64,000 nucleotides of DNA, taken from Elymus sibiricus (Eukaryota; Streptophyta; Magnoliopsida; Poales; Poaceae). The DNA lies in assembly GCA_039707655.1 (NCBI GenBank), contig CM077672.1:199182537-199246536 (forward strand). The letters run 5' to 3'. Of the stretch, positions 1-10,400 are shown one piece after another. How positions within the stretch are numbered: position 1 is the stretch's first letter; the number at the start of each line of letters is the position of its first letter. The notes below the pieces were generated by a model. It was not told the DNA's origin, made no database searches, and worked only from the letters and a program-made list of their open reading frames with translations. The position numbers and the translations under genes were made by a program.

Positions 1-88
1 GAACATCACAACAAATGAACCAAACTATTAACTGAACATCACATTTCAGAAGATCAGATTGCATATTAACATTACAGAGGACAATTCA

Positions 89-304
89 CTAGAAGGCACT
101 GGAGGTGGCCTTTAGAAAACACAATGAACTGTCGTTTAAAGTAGGCAACTGCGTGGTGGCATCAGCGCGCGAGGGGTCGACGGTGGCCTTGACGGCGAGG
201 TGCTCCTCTAAGATCTGGCGGTCGGCACGCATGGCAGCCATCGCGACCTCATCCGCGCATGCGGCCGCAACTTGCTTCACCGCTGCTAGATGGTCCTTGA
301 GCTC
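89..304 (-). CDS. Possible 3' terminal exon of an unknown CACTA-borne gene
   Basis: On the minus strand an open frame of 71 codons runs from a possible splice acceptor (pyrimidine-poor, ...TGCTAG, just right of 304) to a stop at 89. The peptide is Ala-rich and helical (ELKDHLAAVKQVAAACADEV and on), reminiscent of the C-terminal coiled coils of CACTA accessory proteins. No upstream exon could be joined to it with confidence and no family was recognised. It may be a remnant or a chance frame. Confidence 0.25.
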   Translation of the reverse strand, partial: ELKDHLAAVKQVAAACADEVAMAAMRADRQILEEHLAVKATVDPSRADATTQLPTLNDSSLCFLKATSSAF

Positions 305-849
305 CTAGCAATAATGCATGAACCATGGCTATGGGTGGCGCTTATTTGCAGGATGGGGCAGTTATTTGGGTGGAAGATGTCATGCCGGCGGTCGAGGCAT
401 GTGGGATGGAGAAGGAGGAGGAGGATGGGGGTGGGGTATGGATTACCTGACTATATGGACGAGGCCATGAAGCGGAAAGGAGCGCCGTCGGCGAGGAGGC
501 GGCGCTGGAAAGCAAGCAGTGAAGGTTTGAACTTGGAAAGGAAGGAGGAAACAGTGGAAATGTGGCTTTTGGTGGGGGGGAGGGGGCGGGGACCCAGATA
601 TTTCCACGGTTGCCAAAAATTTATGAACGGTGCAGCAAAAAACTGGCGCGCAAGTGTGGTTGACGCGCGGCCGGTGGACTGTAGCCGACGAACCTTCCTG
701 CGTAAGCCATACATGAGGGAGCCCCAAGATATTTTATACTGCATCGCACATTATTGTTGCTAACAAACTGTCTATGGTGTAATTGATTTTTTCATTTTTA
801 TTTGAAAGACAAAATGGGGTTACGGCAGAAAGGTCGCTGTTTGAATTGC
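305..849. other. Internal CACTA DNA without a recognisable gene
   Basis: The stretch is GC- and purine-rich (GGAGGAGGAGG-type runs near 410-430) and includes a G-rich patch near 570-590. Short open frames exist on both strands but show no motif, repeat or splice context, so I do not call a gene. Confidence 0.5.
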
Positions 850-2240
850 TAGAACATTTATCTACAGTGAACATGCAACTATAGGAGCATCTTGCTAAAA
901 TTTGGAATTATTCTGGGTTCGTTTGGCATTTTTTATACATTAATTGAGTTTTCTAGGCATTTAATGTGCATAATTCAAATTTGAACTATAGGCACATGCT
1001 CTAGTGCAGTAAAATGGGTTGAAAAATCATATATGTGTCCTTGGGTGAATGTGTAGGTCCCATACAAGAAATGGGAGTGAATTTCAAACATCTGGGCATC
1101 GTGGCTCGGCCGAAAACATTGAGAAACTTGGTTTTTAAATTCCTGTAAATCTAAAAATTGCCTAAAAATCACAGAACTTATCATGGTTTCTTGACATGGC
1201 ACCAACATGATGTGGTAAAAAATTTGATAGATTTGAGACAAGTTTTGGTATAAGCTTCTTACAAACCAGAGCTTCTCTCAAGAAGGCTCATGGTTCCGAT
1301 AGGGGATGTGTCACCTTTGTGGAAGAAACGACATACGCTGCCTCTGCCTGCCTTGATTTTTTTACAGAGGCAATGAAGACCAATAGGAGTGTTGTGCTAA
1401 AATTTGGAATTATTCTGGGTCCGTTTGGCTTTTTTATACATTTATTGAGTTTCTAGGCATTTAATGTGCATAATTCAAATTTGAACTACATGCACATGCT
1501 CCAGTGCACCAAAATGGGTTGAAAAATTGCATATGTGTCCTTGGGTGAATGTTTAGGTCCCATACAAGAAATGGGAATGAATTTCAAACATCTGGGCGTC
1601 GTGGCTCGGTCGAAAACATCGATAAACTTGGTTTTTAAATTCCTGTAAATCCAAAAATTCCCTAAAAATCACGGAACTTGGCATGGTTTCTTGACATGGC
1701 ACCAACATGCTGTGGTAAAAATTTTGTTCGATTTGGGACAAGTTTTGGTATAAGATTCTTACAAACCAGAGCTTCTCTCAAGAAGGCTCATGGTTCCGAT
1801 AGGGGGGATGTGTCAACTTTGTGGGCGAAACGACATACGCTGCCTCTTCCTGCCTTGATTTTTTTTATAGAAGCAACAAAGACCAATAGGAGTGTCGTGC
1901 TAAAATTTGGAATTATTCCGGGTTCGTTTGGCATTTTTTATACATTAGTTGAGTTTTCTAGGCATTTAATGTGCATAATTCAAATTTGAACTACAGGCAC
2001 ATGCTCCAGTGCACCAAAATGGGTTGAAAAATTGTATATGTGTCCTTGGGTGAATGTTTAGGTCCCATGCAAGAAATGGGAATGAATTTCAAACATCTGG
2101 GCGTCGTGGCTCAGCCGAAAACATTAACAAACTTGGTTTTTAAATTCCTCTAAATCCAAAACTTGCCTGAAAATCATGAAACTTGGCATGTTGCCTTGAC
2201 ATGGCACTAACATGTTGTGGTAAAAAAATTGTCTGATTTT
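850..2240. repeat. 502-bp tandem repeat, about 2.8 copies
   Basis: The string CTAAAATTTGGAATTATTC recurs at 895, 1397 and 1900 (spacings 502 and 503) and the whole unit can be followed between them. Similarity extends left of the first anchor to about 850, and the third copy stops near 2240, where the sequence diverges after a TGGTAAAAAAATTG stretch. The copies differ by scattered substitutions and small indels, so the array is not very recent. It is AT-rich and non-coding. Long tandem units of this kind occur in CACTA interiors, but I do not recognise this one. Confidence 0.9.
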
Positions 2241-2823
2241 TTGAAGGTGCACAGATTAAGAACCAACAAAGTCATTTTGGAACAAAGAGCTGCCATGTTA
2301 CAATCGGAAACACAAGTGCTATTCAAACCGTGGGCGTTGTACTAACCATTTACGTGCCGCCACACGTCCCCATTTTTATTGGCTAGGAGGCGCCGTGCGG
2401 GGTAGCTATTTGAGTAGACGGGAGGCGTGGAGCAGACCGCTGCGTAGGCTCACAGGGAAGCGAGCCCTTTGACCTCCATCCGATGCCCACCTCGCTCCCA
2501 ACTTCTCCATTAATGGCGCCCGAGCCCCAATTTTAATAGCGTGGCTAGGCCTCAATCGACTGAGATTTAAGAGAGAGAAAAGAAAATCTGAAAAGAAATT
2601 TTTGCACGGATCTTGATGTAAGATCTCACAGACATAGCATCGACTGAGACTTAGCAAGACTGATATATATGAAGACGATGGCAATGGATAATAAAAATTG
2701 TCTTACATATTCAAGAAGATAATTAAAGATGCCACATGCGGCAATGCCCGAAAGACACAAAGGCAAAAGAAGGAAGACACAGACAACGATCTGGGTCGCT
2801 GCTCTCTACTTCACCTCGATCTA
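2241..2823. other. CACTA interior, non-coding, downstream of the minus-strand gene
   Basis: The segment holds a GC-rich patch around 2380-2530 and AT-rich DNA after 2560. It lies 3' of the gene at 2824-3465 and may contain its 3' UTR or further exons, but I could not place a convincing splice site or polyadenylation signal. Confidence 0.4.
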
Positions 2824-3465
2824 CTATGCCATCTTCGTCATTTCATCTAACTTGATCTCCTTCTCGTCCTCAATCCTTCGCTTGCGAGCATCCATGGATT
2901 CTTCCAAGAGCATGTCACGCTCGATGTGGAGCTTAGCATTCTCGTCCATAAGTTTCCTGACCATGACAGCCGTCTTCTTCAACACGGCAGTTGTCTCCTC
3001 ATGCTGCTTCGCCCTACCGGCGATCTTCGCCCTCAGCAGGTCATGCTCGGTGCGGAGCCTCACCTTGTCAACCCGTAGTCCCCGGATAACGCCGGTGGAC
3101 TTATCCAACGCGGCATAGCTCTCCTCCTGCAGCTTTGCCCAACGGGGGATGTCATCGTCCATCAGCTTATTGAGCATAGCGTGCATGTGCCTGTGAGAGC
3201 CCTTCAGTGCCCGTGATAGATCCATCCAGGCCACCGCGACGCGGCAGGACCTCTCTGCTGCTTCCGCGGCGCGGCCGGACCACTCTGCTACTTCGGCGGC
3301 ATGGCGGGACCTCAGTGCTACTTCGGTGGCGTGGTGGGACCTCTGTGCTGCTTCGGCGGCGCGGCGGGACCTCTCGACTGATAACACGGCGAGGCGGGAC
3401 ATCTCTGCTACTTTGCACACTGCTCCGTGGTTATTTCTCGACCAAGAACTCCTCCCACGGGCCAT
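2824..3465 (-). CDS. Coiled-coil hypothetical protein inside CACTA element
   Basis: An intact minus-strand frame reads from ATG at 3465 (MARGRSSWSRNN) to TAG at 2824, 213 residues. A longer start at 3534 exists, but it would overlap the expected transcription start below the TATA box at 3549-3557, so the inner ATG is preferred. The N-terminal third contains five imperfect 10-residue repeats rich in Arg, Ala, Glu and His (RSRRAAEAAQ type). The C-terminal half is strongly helical and charged, a predicted long coiled coil with a Lys-rich end. No enzymatic motif is visible. By position next to the subterminal repeats it may be an accessory protein of the transposon, but no family was recognised and the frame could be part of a larger spliced gene. 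Confidence 0.45.
   Translation of the reverse strand: MARGRSSWSRNNHGAVCKVAEMSRLAVLSVERSRRAAEAAQRSHHATEVALRSRHAAEVAEWSGRAAEAAERSCRVAVAWMDLSRALKGSHRHMHAMLNKLMDDDIPRWAKLQEESYAALDKSTGVIRGLRVDKVRLRTEHDLLRAKIAGRAKQHEETTAVLKKTAVMVRKLMDENAKLHIERDMLLEESMDARKRRIEDEKEIKLDEMTKMA
3230..3410. repeat. 30-bp coding minisatellite, about 5-6 copies
   Basis: GC-rich 30-bp units of the type GGCGGCGCGGCGGGACCTCT recur in register with the minus-strand reading frame and code for the 10-residue repeats of the coiled-coil protein. The unit length is a multiple of three, so copy changes would not break the frame. Confidence 0.75.
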
Positions 3466-3548
3466 GGAAGATGCAAGGAAGGACGAAGAGTTGTTTGTTT
3501 GTTGATGAGGAATTGAGGAGGAATGTACAGTCATTTTCGAGTAGGTGG

Positions 3549-3557
3549 TATTTATAG
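3549..3557 (-). promoter_or_regulatory. TATA box for the minus-strand CACTA gene
   Basis: On the minus strand CTATAAATA stands 84 bases upstream of the ATG at 3465, a normal plant core-promoter spacing for a short 5' UTR. It lies between the gene and the subterminal repeats. Confidence 0.5.
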
Positions 3558-3829
3558 CCTAGTAATAAGCTGCTAAGTGGGAAAACGTTTATGTTTTGAT
3601 CGGTGTGAACAGGTTTGCAATTACATATTGGTGTGAATCGGACTAATTTGGAATGTGACGGGAAAGAAGCTCAAAATTATTTAACGGTTCCGGTTTCGAA
3701 GAGCGGCACGATTCCCGGATGGTGTAATTAACGTGGGCAAGCGTTCTCGGATGCGTACGTGGTGTGTGCATCACAATCGGCGATGTCAGCACATGACTTG
3801 TTCCATCACCCATGTGCGCTTGTTATTAC

Positions 3830-4335
3830 CATCGCACACAATTCTTTTAATTAGAATGTGTGCCCGTATATCGCAGACTCCTTGATCTGGCTGACCGTTT
3901 CTATTGTGTTGGGTTGTCGCAAACAGTTCATCTGAGTGAACCGCATGCCATATATCGCACACATCTTGATCTGCCTGACCATTTCTGTTGTGTTGGGTAA
4001 TAGCAAACAGTTCATCCGAGTGAACTGTATGCCGTGTATCACACACACCTCGATTTGGCTGACCGTGTTTGTTGTTCTGTCTTATCGCAAATAGTTCATA
4101 TGGATCAACTGTATGCCATGTATCGCACACGCGTCTCTAATCTGAATTGTGTTTGTTGTTCTGTCTTATCGCAAACAGTTCATATGGATCAACTGTATGC
4201 CACGTATCGCACACATGCCTCTAATCTGAATCGTGTTTGTTGTTCTGTCTTATCGCAAACAGTTCGTATGGATCAACTGTATGCCACGTATCGCACACGC
4301 GTCTCTAATCTGAATCGTGCTTGATGTCTCTGGCA
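3830..4335. repeat. CACTA subterminal direct repeats, 84-bp unit
   Basis: Units beginning CTTATCGCAAACAGTTC are anchored at 4081, 4165 and 4249 (exactly 84 bp apart), with three more divergent units further left to about 3830. Each holds TATCGCACAC and GTTTGTTGTTCTG blocks. In CACTA elements such repeats are the binding array for the element's DNA-binding protein. That role is inferred here from family knowledge. Confidence 0.85.
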
Positions 4336-4440
4336 TCGCACACAATTCGCCTTATTGGCGACGGTTTTAGTACGACACCGTTTGTGATTAATGCATCACG
4401 CACATTTTGGTCGCGGGGTCTCTGATTGATGTGTCGCGTT

Positions 4441-4460
4441 AGGACCTTCCTGTAGTAGTG
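4441..4460 (-). repeat. Right terminal inverted repeat of CACTA element
   Basis: Read on the minus strand the terminus is CACTACTACAGGAAGGTCC, starting at 4460. It matches the CACTA superfamily signature. The partner repeat is outside the window. Confidence 0.8.
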
Positions 4461-4793
4461 AGGGCACAGAGGTTTAGACCACTGTTGAGAATCTGAAGAG
4501 AGAGGTGGATGAAGCCAGAGCACAGTCCAGTGATGATGATGAGCACCAAGGCACAGGTCTTCGCACGACCACTCAGTTCCAGACAATGCCTAGGTCAGCT
4601 GCAGTACCAGTCACTTCTAGGGCTATAGTCTCAGCTCTAGCTGCTACATCTACGGCTGCTCCATCAGTGCCTCCTGGTGTCTCCACTCCTCCAGCATAGC
4701 AAACTTCATCAGAGTGCTTTGCGGATGCACTTATCTCCACTCCGACGTCTATGCACACCGGCACTGCAAGTCAGAGGACTTCATCACCAGGAT
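4461..4793 (+). pseudogene. Coding remnant of a plus-strand LTR retrotransposon
   Basis: Directly after the CACTA terminus the sequence is open and Ser/Thr/Pro-rich in one frame (acidic SSDDDE patch, then PSVPPG). It meets TAG at 4698-4700 and reads on openly to the Tat insertion at 4793. The interrupted host continues at 19274, where a short open frame ends just before a purine-rich tract. This looks like the C-terminal coding part of a retrotransposon that ends in the LTR at 19823-21223. The exact product is not recognised. Confidence 0.45.
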
Positions 4794-5584
4794 TGTCGGC
4801 GTACGACACCTATGGGATCGAGAGGATCCCTTTACGGTTCGGCAAGGGAAGAGATATGCACAAAGAGCGGATCTAACGATCAAACGCAGGGATCTTTACC
4901 CAGGTTCGGGCCGCTGAGAAGCGTAAAACCCTACTCCTGCTTTAGTTGTATTATGGGTGTTCTTAAGCTCAAGTACACGGAGCGCTTGCGATGAACAGTG
5001 TGTTCAAGAAGCAGCTACGCATGCAGAATGGGCTAAAAAGGGTTCTCCTCCCCTGTAGCTTCGCCTTGGGCCTCCTTTTATACATCAAAGGGGTCACCAA
5101 TAGTGGCAGACAGCAGTACAAGAGGTGTAAAGTTACTACAGTGTTTCATGATTACCACTGACGTCTTAGGACAAACGCATTTAATGCTCCGTTTAGGTGT
5201 CCCTTACTTTCTCGGGGACGGAAAAAGGACCCGTCCCATCAGCACCGCTTAACCCCTTCTGCGGCCAGCGCCATGACACGCAACCAGGAAGACAAGCCCT
5301 AAACGACAGGCCGGTCGCTGCGCTGGAGCGGTGGCACAGTGCTGGAGCGGTGGGATCTTGCCGGGTGCGATATCTTGCCGGGCCTTCGTAAGCCTTCCCG
5401 GCAAGGATCTTGCCGGGAACCCAGCCTTCGGTCTTCTATACTTCCAATCGTTAGCTTGAATACCTTCTCGATAATCTTGTATCTGTTTCCAGCTGTCCTC
5501 CGGCAGGCCTTGCCGCTGGTATGGCTACAATCGTCCGTGCACAAGTATGGGGTACTAAAGGACCCAAAATTTAGTACACCAACA
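4794..5584 (-). repeat. Tat LTR copy a (leftmost, extra)
   Basis: 791 bp, beginning TGTCGGCGTACGACACC and ending in CACCAACA. It differs from copies b and c in its first 300 bp (for example near 4914 and 5085) but agrees with copy c and not b near its end, so it is part of a mosaic set. Its right neighbour is not element DNA but a copy of the host flank also found right of copy c. Confidence 0.9.
5074..5082 (-). promoter_or_regulatory. TATA box of Tat LTR a
   Basis: TATAAAAGG on the minus strand, the direction of gag-pol transcription. The same motif is kept in all four LTRs of this family in the window. Confidence 0.6.
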
Positions 5585-5936
5585 AGGAGCTGCCAGAGAT
5601 CAGGCCTAGAGCGATGTTTACCTCTATACTTCTTCGAACTTTTTGGTACTTGTTGCCAAAGGGGGAGAATTAGTATAGATCATTAGGCTTCAAGAGAGAG
5701 TGCTTTTGCCTTTTCTCGTTTGGTTTCTTTGAGAGATTCTTGCTACTTTGAGTTACTCTTGCTTGATGCATGTATGAGACTATGTTATGTTGTGTGCTTG
5801 ATCATACCGTACTTTGATGCTATGCTTGATTACATATCTTATCATATGCTCTTTATATGATCATTCACTTGTTTGTTTGGAGATGAGTGCTTATTTACTT
5901 TGCAATCATATCATTTTGAGTACTGCACCAAGATGT
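5585..5936. repeat. Duplicated host flank (copy of 19274-19625)
   Basis: 352 bp essentially identical to the sequence right of the 5' LTR, including the AGGGGGAGAATTAG tract. It ends abruptly at a junction with gag-leader DNA. The two parents share only GT at the breakpoint (5935-5936). Confidence 0.9.
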
Positions 5937-6248
5937 GGGTGTCTTGGAAGGCGTCGTCCCGTCATTTGATTTTGCTGCACCACCCGTAGGTAGCACGGCT
6001 CCGCCCTTAGACCTGGCGCTCGCCTGGCTCGGATCGCCAGAGCGTCGCGGAGGCTCAAGACCTCCAGCTCCTCCACCAGCGCCAGCGCCATCACCCGTCT
6101 GTGCGGGTACGGGGAGGCTGGATGCAGATGGATCAACCGCCGTAGCGCCCTTCTTCTTGGGAGCCATGGCGATGAAGGTGATCAAGAATTGGCGCGCTGA
6201 CCACTAGATCGGGTTCGCGCAACCTTTCCCCCTACCTGGCGCGCCAAA
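5935..6248 (-). pseudogene. Duplicated gag N-terminus and leader fragment
   Basis: This is a second copy of 18169-18482. It codes on the minus strand for the gag start (ATG complement at 6165-6167, MAPKKKGATAV) followed by about 70 residues, then breaks into host flank. It also contains the leader and primer-binding region next to LTR b. It is one end of a tandem or rearranged second element copy and cannot make a gag protein. Confidence 0.85.
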
Positions 6249-7038
6249 TGTCGGCGTACGACACCTATGGGATCGAGAGGATCCCTTTACGGTTCGGCAA
6301 GGGAAGAGATATGCACAAAGAGCGGATCTAACGATCAAACGCAGGGATCTTTACCCAGGTTCGGGCCGTTGAGAAGCGTAAAACCCTACTTCTGCTTTAG
6401 TTGTATTATGGGTGTTCTTAAGCTCAAGTACACGGAGCGCTTGCGATGAACAGTGTGTTCAAGAAGCAGCTACGCATGCAGAATGGGCTAAAAAGGGTTC
6501 TCCTCCCCTGTAGCTTCGCCTTGGGCCTCCTTTTATACGTCCAAGGGGTCACCAACAGTGGCAGACAGCAGTACAAGAGGTGTAAAGTTACTACAGTGTT
6601 TCATGATTACCACTGACGTCTTAGGACAAACGCATTTAATGCTCCGTTTAGGTGTCCCTTACTTTCTCGGGGACGGAAAAAGGACCCGTCCCATCAGCAC
6701 CGCTTAACCCCTTCTGCGGCCAGCGCCATGACACGCAACCAGGAAGACAAGCCCTAAACGACAGGCCGGTCGCTGCGCTGGAGCGGTGGCACAGTGCTGG
6801 AGCGGTGGGATCTTGCCGGGTGCGATATCTTGCCGGGCCTTCGTAAGCCTTCCCGGCAAGGATCTTGCCGGGAACCCAGCCTTCGGTCTTCTATTCTTCC
6901 GATCGTTAGCTTGAATACCTTCTCAATAATCTGTATCTGTTTCCAGCTGTCCTCCAGCAGGCCTTGCCGCTGGTATGGCTACAACCGTCCGTGCACAAGT
7001 ATGGGGTACTAAAGGACCCAAACTTTAGTACACCGACA
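6249..7038 (-). repeat. Tat LTR copy b (3' LTR of the core element)
   Basis: 790 bp, TGTCGG to CACCGACA. To its right lies the purine tract, on the minus strand, of the internal domain. To its left is a gag leader, so this LTR is shared by two tandem copies. TATAAAAGG on the minus strand at 6529-6537. Confidence 0.9.
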
Positions 7039-7056
7039 GGAGCCCCCGGGCCTAGG
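7039..7056 (-). promoter_or_regulatory. Polypurine tract of Tat element
   Basis: On the minus strand a G-rich tract (GGCCCGGGGGCTCC) abuts the 3' LTR, the expected primer site for plus-strand DNA synthesis. A related tract stands at the same place in the second Tat element at 50127. Confidence 0.55.
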
Positions 7057-7268
7057 CCATACACGGGTGCGAGGGGTTGTCGGGCTAGGCCCAAACAGTG
7101 CACGGGCACGCGTGGCAGGAGTTAACTGTCATCATCATCTCATTTACCGCGCCCTCCCATGACGCGCGTTAAATGCGGGACGTGGGATACGTGCGCGAAA
7201 TGGCCGCCGTAGTGCACTTGTAAAAATGCTTTCACATCGGTCAGTAAAGAGCCAGCCCCGCGTCTTCC

Positions 7269-7279
7269 CCATAAAAAGG
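7269..7279 (+). promoter_or_regulatory. TATA-like box of the antisense gene
   Basis: CATAAAAAGG on the plus strand, about 155 bases before the ATG at 7430. The same motif with the same upstream context (TAAAGAGCCAGCC) stands 145 bases before the ATG in the second Tat element (50373-50382), so the antisense gene probably has its own promoter inside the retrotransposon. Confidence 0.6.
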
Positions 7280-7429
7280 AATCCGCAGAGGCGCTGCTCA
7301 TTTACCCCTTGTCTTCTCCAATCTGAGAAACCGCCATCGTCTTCCCCCTCGAGCCTGAAACGGAGCCTCCTCCATTCATCCGCCATCCGCACACCCTCAT
7401 CATCTTCGGACTCCGCTTCCACAGCCGCC

Positions 7430-10400
7430 ATGCCGCCCAAAGCAGGCAAGGTCAAAGCGGTGAAAGCCACCGGCTCGGCCGCAGGAGTGGATGAGGTCGA
7501 TCTGGTGAAGATGCGGAAGGAGCACGCCATCTTCGACCCGATGCTCGACGGGCACACCCTGATCGCTCGGTACAGGTGCGCGTGGGGGAAGAAAACGAAT
7601 GGTCACCTCGCCACCCGTGCGCTTCCAGCTTCCGCCGGGGGCGGCGCGGATAGATTCCCCTTTTTTGCTGCTTATTTTTACTGCGGGCCCTGTCCTCCAT
7701 TCTCCGACTTCTTTGTCGACATCAGGTACACGTACGGGTTCCGCCTTTTGGATTTCACGCCGAACGCTGTAACATGCATGTCTGTCTTTGCTCACCTCTG
7801 CGAAAACTTTGCCGGAGTAGTCCCCAACACAGCCCTCTTCCGCCATTATTTCATTCCCCGCATCGAGACAGGAGACGCCCTCTCTGGTTCTATCACTTGG
7901 ATTCCAAGGGCATGGAACAAGGATATATACCCAGGGGGTCTCTACCGCAAGAAGTGGGAAGAATGGCGGTCCGAGTGGTGCTGGATCCAGGAGAAAGACC
8001 CTCAGCCGTTCTGCTTGCCCCGGCAAAAGAAGGTAGTCCGCGGCGAGAATTGGAGCGACCTCGATCCTCAAGATGGGAAGCTCACAATTGCGATTACCAG
8101 GATCCACCATCTTAAGGCTGCCGGGCTCACGATTGAGATGGTTGGCGCAGACTTCCTCCGCCGGCGCATTGCCCCTTTGCATAACAAAGGGAGGCCAGCC
8201 TGGGATTTCAAGAACGTAGCAGATATCATGAGGCTGCGCCCTGGTCTGAATAACAATTTGACGATCTTGCAGCACACGTTCCTCTGCCACAAGCTGTTCA
8301 GGCCTGACGGGAGGTACACGTTGCCGGCTGGTGTGATTCCTCTGTGCAACAACTCCACCCTGAGCTCCATCATCGCTATGATGCCAGTGTGCAATGCCCA
8401 CGGCCTTGATGGGACTTGGGTAGAGCCGCCTCCAGAGCGTGTACAAGAGTTCTTCGACCGCTTGTCGGAGAGGGCCATCCGGGAAGATTCAAACCTTATC
8501 CCCCTCACTACTGATGAAGAAGTAGCTTACATTGCCAGCAGGGCGGAATAGGCAAATCTTGTCGCGGAGGTCGAGAACTTTGGCTTCACGGGAGAGGACA
8601 CAAGTGAAGAAGAGACAGTGCCAGAGGAGATCCTTGCTGAGCAAGGGGAAGCTGCTGGGGAGCAGAGCGGCATGGCCACCGGGAACCCTTCTGCCGAGGA
8701 CATAGCCGAGGACCAGCCGCACGAGGAGCCCCCAGCTCCAGGGAAGAAAAAGTGTGTTCTTCGGAAAGCTGGCTCTAGTGCCCCAGCACGTCAGTCTTCC
8801 TCAAGCGGCAAGGCTGGTAAGGGAGCGACCGGCAAGGCTGCGCAGCAGCAAGGAGCCCAGCAGCAACCTGTGCGACGCTCGCCACGCACGACCGCGGCAA
8901 CAACTGATGTGGCGGGGGAGTCTCGCCCGGGGGCATCAACAGCTGGGGTGGCAGGATCACATCAACCGCCTGCTTCTGCCGCAGCCAAACGTCCCAGGAC
9001 CCCTTCTCCACCTCCTTACACGGATACTGGAGCGGAGGTCGACTTCGACATCTCTTCCTTCAGTCCGGAAAGAGAGGAGTAAGGATCGTTGCCGCATATC
9101 TCAATTTCTGAATCCTTGGCTTTGTTTAATTCAATTGTTTTGCTTTGGCCTGTCCCCGCAGAGATACAGAGACATTGGCGCAACGGTTGGTGAAGAGGGC
9201 GAAGACTTCTACGAGCGATGAGCCTTCGGCAAGCACCGTAAGTGCCCTAGAGACCATCGTCGTCAGCCCGGAGCCCAGCCCTCAACGCAGTCTCCAACCC
9301 AGCCCCCAGCGTGAGTCCACTACTCATTTTCCGCCGGCGAGTGTTGGGGAGATTATCTTCGCTATTGACATCACCGGGCTTGTAGGAGAAGGACGGCAAC
9401 AAGGAGAGCCATTGGAGGCCGTCTCCGAGGTGCCGCCTCCGTCGACCACGCCGCCCAGAGATGAACCTTCGACAGGGGGTTCCACTGGCAAGCCCATCTG
9501 TATTGAAGAGGAGCCGGCAAGCACAGGCGTCGGCCATCCTACATCGGCAACTAATGTTGCCGGGAAAGGAGAAGCCACCTCTCAACAGCTCAACACAGGT
9601 AAACCGCATGTCTTGGCACTTGTTATTCTTTCTTTATTTCTGTTTTCTGGAACTCCAACTTTGGTCTCATCTTGTTTCCTTTCTTGGCTTTCAGATCTCC
9701 CTTGACGGAACAAATGGATGTTGATGCTGTCATCGAAGAGACCGCCAGGGATGCTGCCGCCGAGGCCGACAGGATCGTAGCTGACGAGGCCGCCAAGGCC
9801 GCACAGGAAGAAACCGTCAAGGGATCTGCTGAGGGGGCCGGCAAGGAGACCGGCGACCACACTGACGACATTCCTGCCACAGGAGCGCCTGGCGCTACAC
9901 CGGTCGCGGAGCCCCCAGCTGCCGGGGAGGCGGTTGTCGAGGATCAACCGTCAACATCCGACGTGCCCCCATCAAGCAGTTACCTCAAGGTCGGCTACAA
10001 CCTGTTCGTCAGCATACTGGGGACGGCGAACATTGGGGTGCCAGTCGAAGGAGAAACTTTTGATGAAGACGTTGTTGGCGCCGCTAGCAGCAGCGGGCTC
10101 AAGGAAGAGCAGCTCCTCCAAGCCATGAGCGATAACTTCTAGAAGCTCCAGGCGCTTCACCGCGCCCGAAAGGAGAAGTTGGACTCCAGGGCGGCAGTCG
10201 TTGAAGCAGCGGAGGCAGATTTCTAGAAGCGCGTCGAGGAGACACAAGTCTGGTTTGCCGAGGCTTTCCAAGAGCTGACGGCTGGCCGGGAGCAGCTGAA
10301 TCAGAGTTGGAACGAGCTCCTCATGAAGCAGTCCGATGTCGAGAAGGCACAGGAGGACGCTGCGCAGCAGGCTGCTGCAGAGGAGGCTCGCTTGACAGAA

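Larger units (their letters stand above)
1..4460. mobile_element. Right-hand part of a CACTA (En/Spm) DNA transposon
   Basis: The segment ends at 4460 with the reverse complement of CACTACTACAGGAAGGTCC, the CACTA-type terminal inverted repeat, preceded by a block of 84-bp direct repeats, the usual subterminal organisation of this superfamily. The left terminus lies outside the window, so the 3-bp target duplication cannot be tested. Inside are a 502-bp tandem repeat, a minus-strand coiled-coil gene starting next to the subterminal block, and a possible terminal exon at 89-304. No DDE transposase (TNP2-like) domain is visible in this part. Sequence after 4460 is coding-like retroelement DNA, so this element most likely inserted into that retroelement. 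Confidence 0.75.

Noticed and set aside
2406..2684. 92-codon minus-strand frame
   Set aside because: No motif, no splice or promoter context, and part of a compositionally mixed stretch of CACTA interior.
3830..4335. CRISPR-like spaced repeats
   Set aside because: Unit copies are contiguous 84-bp direct repeats with no unique spacers, in a plant transposon.
7400..8446. Long open frame (348 codons) on the minus strand
   Set aside because: It lies exactly opposite exon 1 of the antisense gene, whose domain is conserved in the second Tat copy. The minus frame has no motif and follows from GC-rich codon bias.
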